64,000 nt of DNA from Neocallimastix lanati (nom. inval.). Its lineage: Eukaryota; Neocallimastigomycota; Neocallimastigomycetes; Neocallimastigales; Neocallimastigaceae. Positions 32,661-42,700 of this stretch are shown here, one piece after another; within the stretch, counting starts at the first letter, position 1, and each line of letters starts with the position of its first letter. The DNA lies in assembly GCA_016946835.1 (NCBI GenBank), contig JACVTC010000062.1, positions 877,501-941,500 of the forward strand, read 5' to 3'. A program made the translations under genes and the position numbers. The notes under the pieces are model-generated. The model was not told the origin of the DNA. It ran no database searches and worked only from the letters and a program-made list of their open reading frames with translations.

Positions 32661-33723
32661 AGTAATTATTAATATTATATAAATCACGATTTAAAATGAA
32701 ATTATTTAAATTTTACTTTGAGTAACGTGAATTTTTGATAATAAAACATTTAAATATTTAATAATGAATAAAGATTATTACAAATGACAAAAATATTTTA
32801 TATTTTTTTTTTAAAAAAAAAAAAGAAAAAGAATACTCAAAATAAATATAATATTTTATATTATTATTAATATTAATATTATTATTATTATTATTATTTA
32901 TATATCTATTATTATTGAATACCTCTTTTTTTTTTCATTACAAAAAAATATCACATTTTAATCATTTAAAAAAATTTTATTTTACTTTTATTATTAATTT
33001 CGATCCTTTTCCTATTACCTTTATAGAAGATAAAAAGGTAAATCATTAGTCATAAAATTATTTCTAATAGAAAATAAATCAAAATATAGATATTCAAGTT
33101 TTAAAACTCTAGTTGATAATTTCATTACTCTTATATGATTAAATTATTTTCCTATACCGATAAGATCAGATTTTTTTTATATATACAGACTATAGATTCT
33201 GTGTTCATATTTGATAGGATAATCATTTCCTAAAAATAATTTGTTTTAATTTAAAAACTATCTTACATTAGATCCTATTATTGAATATCTAAATTTAAAT
33301 AAAAAGGTTTACTTAGAAAAAATATCTCAAAAAAGTGTTGGTTTTTTTCAATTATAATTAGTTATGGTTTTTATTTTGTTAAGATTAAAGAAAGCTAACT
33401 CAAAATACTATTAATAATAGTTTTTTATTTTCAACATATCAATTTATTTATAATTCATTTATTTCACAATACATTATTTTTATTAATATAATAATACTAT
33501 TATAACAAAACACCAATATTATTAGTATTACCACAATATATTTTATTTATATTAATTTTTTTTTTCATATAATATAAAATATTATCAATATTCTAAAAAT
33601 TAGCTTTAAATACTTTTTTTTCTATACAATAAAATATATATAATTATTATTACTATAATTTTTAATTGTATATTATTTATTTTTAATTATATAATATCAT
33701 TTTCATCAGTTATATTATAAATA
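32614..33723. other. A+T-rich spacer, 3' flank of the giant gene
   Basis: No gene seen. A 31-A run near 32629-32659. The sequence toward 33723 is the 3' UTR/terminator side of the minus-strand giant ORF. Confidence 0.65.
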
Positions 33724-36700
33724 TTATATTTTTTTAATCTTATCAGAAATATCATTTTCATTGTAAACATAATCTATTCTTAAAGGGTAACCTTCGTTCA
33801 TAAAATAAGGGGATTGATTACCACTATTATCATTAAAAATAATTTTTATTTCATCAATTTCATCATAATAATATAGTAAAATTTCATCTTGAATTTCATA
33901 GCTGTAAAAATCATCTAGAGAATCTGTCATTTTATAACCAGGCCAGTCACTTATTTCTCGATCACCAGAATATAAATAAACATAAACATCCATTCCCCAA
34001 TAATGCGGTTTCTTGAAATAGATAAAGGAAGAAGATGATTCATTGTTATTCCTATTATTAGAAGATGAAGAAGATGATTCAAAGCTATTTCTATTATTAT
34101 TAGAAGAGGAAGAAGATAATGAGAAATATTTCTTAGCCTCATCAACGATATTATGAGAATTTTCTTCATTTGTTATATTATTCCTATTAGTTAAATCATT
34201 TTCATTAGTTGTATTATGAGCGTTAAATTTGTTAATCTTATCAGAAATACCATTTTCATTGTAAACGTAATCTATTTTTAAAGGATAACCTTCGTTCATA
34301 AAATATGGGGATTGATTACCACTATTATCATTAAAAATAATTTTTATTTCATCAATTTCATCATAATAATATAATACAATGTCATCTTGAATTTCATAGC
34401 TGTAAAAATCATCTAGAGAATCTGTCATTTTATAACCAGGCCATTCACTTATTTCTCGATCACCAGAATATAAATAAACATAAACATCCATTCCCCAATA
34501 ATGCGGTTTCTTGAAATAGATAAAGGAAGAAGATGATTCATTGTTATTCTTATTATTAGAAGATGAAGAAGATGATTCAAAGCTGTTTCTATTATTATTA
34601 AAAGAGGAAGAAGATAATGAAAAATATTTATTAGCCTCATCAACGATATTATGAGAATTTTCTTCATTTGTTATATTATTCCTATTAGTTAAATCATTTT
34701 CATTAGTTGTATTAAGAGTATTAAATTTGTTAATCTTATTAGAAATATCATTTCTATTGTAAATGTAATCTATTCCTTTAGTAGTATTGTTGGATTTGAT
34801 GATATTATTATCGTTAAAATGAGACTTAATGCTAATTATTTTTTTAATTAAAATATTATTTTTGAAATTTTTGTAGTGTGGATCATGAGATTGAATAAAT
34901 TCAAATTCTTTTAAGAAATATTCAATAAAACTGATAAATAATTCATTATCTGTTTTTTCTGAAAGAGAATGATTTCTTTCAGCAATTTTTTCTGAATAAT
35001 AATCAGCCCATAACTGGTCAATATGACTCATTAAAAACTTAGAGTATGGCTTCAATTCGGATTTTAGAGTTGATTTAATTTTTGAATCTTCAAAAAGCTG
35101 AAGAAGTTGTCTCTTGAAAGAGAAAAAGTGGGAGAGAACTTTATAACAAACTCTTTCTGTTTCGATAAATTTCATTCTTCTATTTGATTCACGAGTAATA
35201 TATTCATTTCTTATTTGATAGTAATATTTAGTTTTATCAATATAGGAATTTGGATTATTATTCCAAGAAGATGTTTTTACGATTTCTTGAACAAACCATT
35301 CATCTTTTGAAAACACAATTTTGGCTTTTCCTTTTTGACCTTGTCTTCCTGCACGACCAATTCCTTGGTATTCAATTCGAGAATTTTTAGGGAAAAATCC
35401 AAGAATAACATATAAACCTCCAACCTCTAATGCTTCTTGACTTAATAAGATGTCGGTTCCTCTACCAGCTGCATTAGTAGAAACTAATATACTTCCAATA
35501 TTTCCAGCTTTTTCCAAAATATATTCTTCTTTTTCTTTTTGGGCATCGTTTAATAACAATGGATCCATTCCTAAATCTTTTAACCTATTGAAAAAGTCAA
35601 TACTTTCTTGTATATTTTCTAAAAGAATTAGCATAGGTTGTTTTAAGTTATTATTCTGAATTAATTTAATAATTCTGTTGTATTTTTGTTCTTGATTGTC
35701 TAGAATTTCTGATTTTTCAATGATCAGTTTTTCGGTGAAATTGCGAGGTAAATGATATAATTCTACATTGTACATTTCGCTAATTTCATTTTTTTCTATT
35801 TCTTCTCCTATAGTACCTGTTAAACCAAAAATAGTTTGATAATTTTGGAAATAGGTTGGATGACAGATAGATGCAATAACGGATGACTCTTCTTCCGGTA
35901 TTAATCCTTCTTTTACTTCAACAAATTCGTGAACTCCGTTACTCCATCGAGAACCATGGAGAATTCTACCCGTATCACTAGAAATAATTTGTATTTCTTT
36001 TTTTTGTAACTTTTCATTAAACCCAATAATATAATCTTTGTTGATAGTGTGACTCAAGGCACTTTTAGCTGCATCCACCCATTTACGTAATTTTTCATTA
36101 CTGATTTGAAGTAATTCAGTTTGATGAATTCCATTTTCATAGTTATTCAAGAGATCTCTTATATCTTGAATGTTTGGAAATATTGGATGATCTTTTACAT
36201 ATTTAAAGATCGGAATATATACCCAATTATAATGATATTTAGAAGAATAGGCAATACGAGCACTACTTAAAGCCGTATCAAGGAAAAGATTGTCACATTC
36301 ATCAACAATAGAGACATGATATTCTCTGGTAATTAATTGGTTTTTATCTATAGGTTTAGTCATATTTTTATTTTGAATGAAAACGCCCTCTCTTAATAAA
36401 GTAAATTCAAAGTCAGTATTAGTACCGTATAAAATAATACCATCGTAGTCTTCTTTAGCGGGGTTATGATCAATTATATTACTAGAAGAAATACCAAAAA
36501 GAGAAAATAATTTTTTAAATTTAACTTGATCTCTTTCAGCTAAATAATGAGTAGAAGTAATAACATCTACAAAATATCCCATAAGAGCATTAGATAATGC
36601 TAACATGGCAATTATCATACTTTTTCCTTCCCCAGTCTTTATTTGAGCTATTCTACCACGAATATTTTTCTGTTTTTGATTTTGGTTTTTTGTATAGTGA

Positions 36701-39700
36701 ATTAAAAATGATCCTATAGCTAAAATTTGAATTAAATAAGGAGTAAATTTCATGACTTCTTCAAATCCTCTAGAAAGTATGGCTAATAATTTAGCCATGT
36801 TTTCCATCGTTGGTAATTGTCTAAATTCTTGTCCGAATTGTCTTCCAAGTTCACTGTAGTTTTTATTCGTACCAAATTTAACGTAATAAATATTAAAGTA
36901 TTGGGCCAATTTTTTTAATTGAGGGTTATCGTCCAAACCAATTCTTGAAAGTAACATATCTAATTTATTGGCAAAATCATCAAAATTAAATTCCGGTAAC
37001 TCATTTAATGTATTTAATTTTAATATAATATCGCTTAAACTCTTGGAATTATCAATTAATTTATCGATTTTTTTTAATTTTCCAGATTTGACAATATAAA
37101 TTTCAGCTGCTTTAATAAATGAAAATAATTCTTTGGTAATTACTGAAAAAGATTTCATTTTTAGAATCTTTAACATGTTTTCAATTAAACTAATTTTTTC
37201 AGTTATAATGAGATGTTTAGAATTTTTAAGATATTGATCACATTTTAAAGAAATATCTAATTCCTCCGGACTAATGTTTTTCATGGATGACAAAACGGTT
37301 TTAATAAATTTATCAATTGGTAAAACAGAATCAATGCACTCATGAATTATAGGATATTTTTGAATTAATTCATCGACTTCTTCACTCAGTAAAGGAGGAA
37401 TAAAGTTAGCATATTTAATTTGAATCAATGCCATGTGAGGTTTTAAATTACACATTCTTATAAGATTATTTATAAAGTCATAAGCTGAAATATTAAATTT
37501 AATTGATTTAAGATTTTCAAGAATTTGAATCGGTTGACTTTCTACTAATAATCTGAAATCTTTTATGGTAGGAATTAAATTATTACAAACATTTATTTTT
37601 GCATTAGATGACAAAGCGGAAATAATTACACTGTTAATAATTTTAACAAAATATTGAGTATTTTCATGACTATTACAAAATAAAACTAGTTCGTTCATTT
37701 CATTTAATACTGCTTCGGCATATTCAGAACTTATTTGAGATAAAATATAATTCAAAAATATTTCACAAATTTCTAATGAAGATTTATTTCCGTTGACTTT
37801 AGAGAGTATTGTTATAAACTTATTAATTAAATGGGCTTTATTAGATAAATACCATTTTTTAAAAACAAGTAAAGTATTTAAGTTTCCAATGATTGACTTA
37901 TATTTAATAAAAAATGTTTCATTAAAAATTTCCAATTGACAATATTTAGAAAGAATAGAATTAAAACCATTATAGGATTTGTAATCAATGATTTTTTGAT
38001 GAGATAATTCTTCTAATAATTCATTTTCATTTACATTATCATTACTACTAGTTTGGATCACCTCATCAATTGACTCTAATTTATTAACTGAAATTTGCGA
38101 AAGTTTATCTTTCACTTTTTCGTTTTTAGATTTATTATTATTATAATAGATAATAAATTGGTCAAGTTCAAAAGAAATATCTAGTAAATTCATATTTTTA
38201 ATATCTCTGAGAGTTAATTTATAAAATTCCATGAATAACAGTGTTATATCAAAATTATTAGATTTTATGGATTGTTGGATAAATGAAAGATTACTATTGT
38301 TTTTAATAAATGTCTTATTATTGCTATTCATATAAGATAAAAATAATGCAACTAAGGAAAAATGACCTTTATCGGAAGCTACATGTAATGGTGTTTCACC
38401 TTCTTTATTTTGAATGTTCAACAGTTTATGAATAAATTCTTCCTCTACTATCGATAAAATTTCACTAGCACAAGACATACTATTGGAATAACAACATAAA
38501 TGTAAAACATTATTACCATATTTATTTTGAGATAATATTTCTATATCAGTTTCAATGAAAAAATTGACCATACTAGGATTATTATTAATACAACTAATCA
38601 TCAATAAATTATTCATATTTTCATCTGAAATAGAATTAAACTGGAAAATAGAATTACACGTTATATACATATTAACATATTTTTCTGCATTCGGATTTTT
38701 AACTAAAGAAATGAGATGTGAATTATTAAAACTGTTATGGATCATAAATGGAGTATTAAACAAAAATTCCAGCATTTTTTTATCACCATTCTCAAGAGCA
38801 ATAGTTATAGCATCACAGTGATTAATATCTTCAATGAAAGGATTGGCACCATATTGTAATAATAATTTGAAAGTATCTAAGGAGGATGATTTTGCAGCAC
38901 AATGCAACGGAGTAGAGTAAGAATTAAAATGTGATAAAAATGAATGGTTTTCTTTGCAAATTACTTTTTGATTAATGTCATAATTTAAATATTCTACTAA
39001 ATACCTTACCGTATTTACTTTATTCATATAACAAGATTCATGTAAAGCGGTAGTATTTATAGAGTAGTTTTCAATTAATTTAGAAGGATAAAATAATGAC
39101 ATTAAAAATAAACCAGTATTATTTCCTATTTTAGAAGCTAATATGTATGGAGTTTCTCCTTTTCTATTTTGAAGTAATACATTTGAAGGTTTCCTTGATA
39201 TTATTGTTAATGTTGTTTCATAAAATAGTTTTAGGGATTCTTCATCATAATTCGTTGTTGATATGGGTTCCCTGAAAAGTAAATGTAAATAAGAATCTCC
39301 TTCCTTATTACAAGTTTCGAAATTAATATTATGGCCATTAATGATGTCTTTCACCATTTCAAAATTTCTGTTCTCAATGAGATTCATTAATATGGTATTT
39401 CCTTCAATATTCTGATGATTAAAATCAATATTTTGAGAATGAGATTTAAACAAATCTTTTATATCTAATCCGGGATATTTAGATAAGATATAAAATAAAT
39501 TTTCTTGATTATTATTATAATAATTAAAAATATAATTATATTTATTTAAAATATTCTTAAAATTTTCAATTTCAAGAAGATCCATCATTTTCAATTCATT
39601 TATGTTACTAATAATCTTATCAAGACTTAAAAGAATATAATTACTTTTCTTTTTTCTATCAATATTTAATGAATCAAAATAATCAAAAATAAATTCTATT

Positions 39701-42700
39701 GTATTTTTATATTCAACAGTATAATCAAATGGAGAGTATTGTTGTTCGTTTTCTATGAAAAAGAATTCTGCATAGTTATCTGGTAATGATTTCATAGCCC
39801 ATAAATTTCCATATTTCATAATAAGATGAGGTAATAATTCTTTATCCTTTGTCAATTCTGTTAGCCCAACATTAACTTCTTGTAAGAGATAACGCAATTC
39901 TAACTCTTTTTCATTTTCAATTAGTTTTTCTTTTTTAGTCAATAAAGTTTCAATTGATTCTAAGAGTAGAGGATTATATCTATATTTATTAAATCTTTCA
40001 GGGTAAAATTCAGCTAATATAGAGAGATTATCTTGTCTTGTTTTACCATTTTTTTCTAGTTTAATCAAATCATTTGAAGATATCATTTTCTTAAGTTTAA
40101 CCATTTCTCTAAATACACTAGGACGAGTATACTTAATTGCTGTAAATAAGTCAACTGTGGATAAATCAATCCATTTAAAATTTTCAATAAGAATCATAAA
40201 AGTAGTTGAAGTAACCTTTGGTGTATTACATAATGAATTAATGGAAATGCGAGATTTTTTAAATTTCGGTAATTCCAAAAGTACAGATATTATTCTTAAA
40301 AATGAAGTTTTATTCTGGATAGCTACTTTACAAATCATATTACTTAAAAGAGTATTAAATTTTTTATCAACAGTATCAATAAAATTGAATATGTGTTGTA
40401 ACATCAAAATATCATCTGATTCAATACAACAATCAAATATTGTTTCTGAGTGATAACTTTCATATAAATCACATCCGAAGCCAATAGCTTCTTTAATCCA
40501 ATCGATTAAACCATTTTTTCCAATGAACGTCATGAGGGGATACTTTTTAAGAGCAAATAATTGAGATAAATATTTAATAGAATCCTTTTTTCTTCCTTTA
40601 CAAGCAGCATCAATAAGTTCAATGCAATTATCATAATTTGTAATTGGAAGTTCATTTTTCATGGAGGAAATCACCTGTTCAATTTCTTTAATTTGTCCAT
40701 TTTTAAATAATTCCTTTAAATATTTTATTTTATCATGACTTTTCCTATGGTTATTATATGAATTGTAAGCATTCTTTATTGTTTCTTTAAATCGTTTATT
40801 ATATTCTGTTGTTTGAAATTGTTGATAACAATCCAATCTACCTGAATAGATTGCCGAATAATAACAATTATCTCCATAACAATCTTGAATGGATGGATTA
40901 GCGATATTATTTCTTATTAATAATTTAGTACATAAAATTGAATTTTTGGATGAGAAATGGAAAGGTGTTCTTTTATCTGGTCTTTGAATATTAAAATTAA
41001 TATTTTTATAATTATTGGTATGATCACTTTGAAAAATTTCAATAATACCTTTTAAAGTTTCAAAACTTGAATTTTGGCATACTAAATGTAAAGGACTATT
41101 ACCAAATTTTTTATCTTGAATGGTCATATTTCCATTTAAATTTATAATTCTTTTAGTAATATCCGGCATATTATATTCGCATACATAATGTAAATATGTT
41201 TTATTTAATTCATTAGTGTAATTAATATCTCCTATTTTATTTGGATGATCTAATAATAAATTAATCATCATTTCATCTTTATTGAAAATTGCCGTTAATA
41301 ACGAAGTGATTCCATTAGGAGAAGGTGATGAAAAGTTGGAATTATTTTTTTTCATTAATTCTGAAACCATTTTATAATTACCCATAGTTACTGCAATTAA
41401 TTCTGGGGTTACACCGGAATCTGATGTTGAATTTAAATCAGAAGGTTTTATAGATTTAAAATCACCTAAAAGAGCTTTATAATGTCCTTGAGAAAACCCA
41501 TAAAAGTCCTTAGAAGTTTTATTATTTTCATTTTTCATTACTGACTCTATTAACTGATTCATATTTCTATCATAATTAGTTTTAACTAATTTATTTAAAG
41601 AATCTCCATGTGCAGGAGCGTTAATTATTTCAGATTTAATACTGTAATATTCATCGGTATTTCCTTTAATTATATTATTGAAAAGACTTTCACCAATATT
41701 ACTTTCATTTAACCACAAATTTTTATTTATCTTTATAAGACATCCTCCACGAGTTTCTATTTTCGAAACAACATCAGATGATAAATCAAAACATAAAGAT
41801 TGCAAATTCAAATGATACTGAATTTTTAATGATTCTAAAATTTCATCATTTATTTCATTAAAATCAAAAGCGTAATTTCTTAAATCATTTTCCAATCTTG
41901 TTAAAGAATTTTTTAATTTTGTTTCATCATTTTCCATTGAGGTTAATAACTCAAGTTTTTCGTTTAAATGTTTATTAAATTCATTTATTTTTTCATTATA
42001 TATATTATCATAATATTTATTAATTTCCTTTTCATTTTCTGTTAAAATATTTTTAACTTCTACTGAATTCATAAATTCTTCAACTCTACCATATACATGA
42101 TATTTAAGACAATCTGCTTCAATTTTTTTTCTAAAATCATTTCTTGATATATTGATATTTTCTCTTCTTTTATTTTCCAGTTCATTTTTAAATTCTTGAA
42201 TATTATTATTGCTTTTTTCGATAATTATTTTTCTTGTTTTGTTTAATATTGATCTATGATCATTTATTAATTCATTTGCTATAATATTTAATTCTCTTAA
42301 AGTTTTACTCTCTATCAATTTTTCTAGGTCGAATGAATAAGTATCATTAATATTAAAACCTTTTTTTAAAGATTTAATGCTGTCATCTAATATGAAGCAT
42401 GATTTTATGACTTTATAACATACTAAATAATTTAAATATTCTGAAAATTTACCAATTACAACATTGATGCCAAGTTTTTCATCATTGGTAATATCAACCA
42501 AAAACGAATTATTGTCATCAAGTAATGGTTTCAATTTTTTTTCATTGACATATTTTGTGATTTCTTTTTCGATAGATTCATTATTTATTTTCATAGCCTT
42601 TATGTCATTTCGATTTTTTGATTCTAGAAATCTAAAACTAATTATTTTATTTAATATTATTTTTTGAACGTTTGAAAAAATAGGAATTAAATCTTTCATG

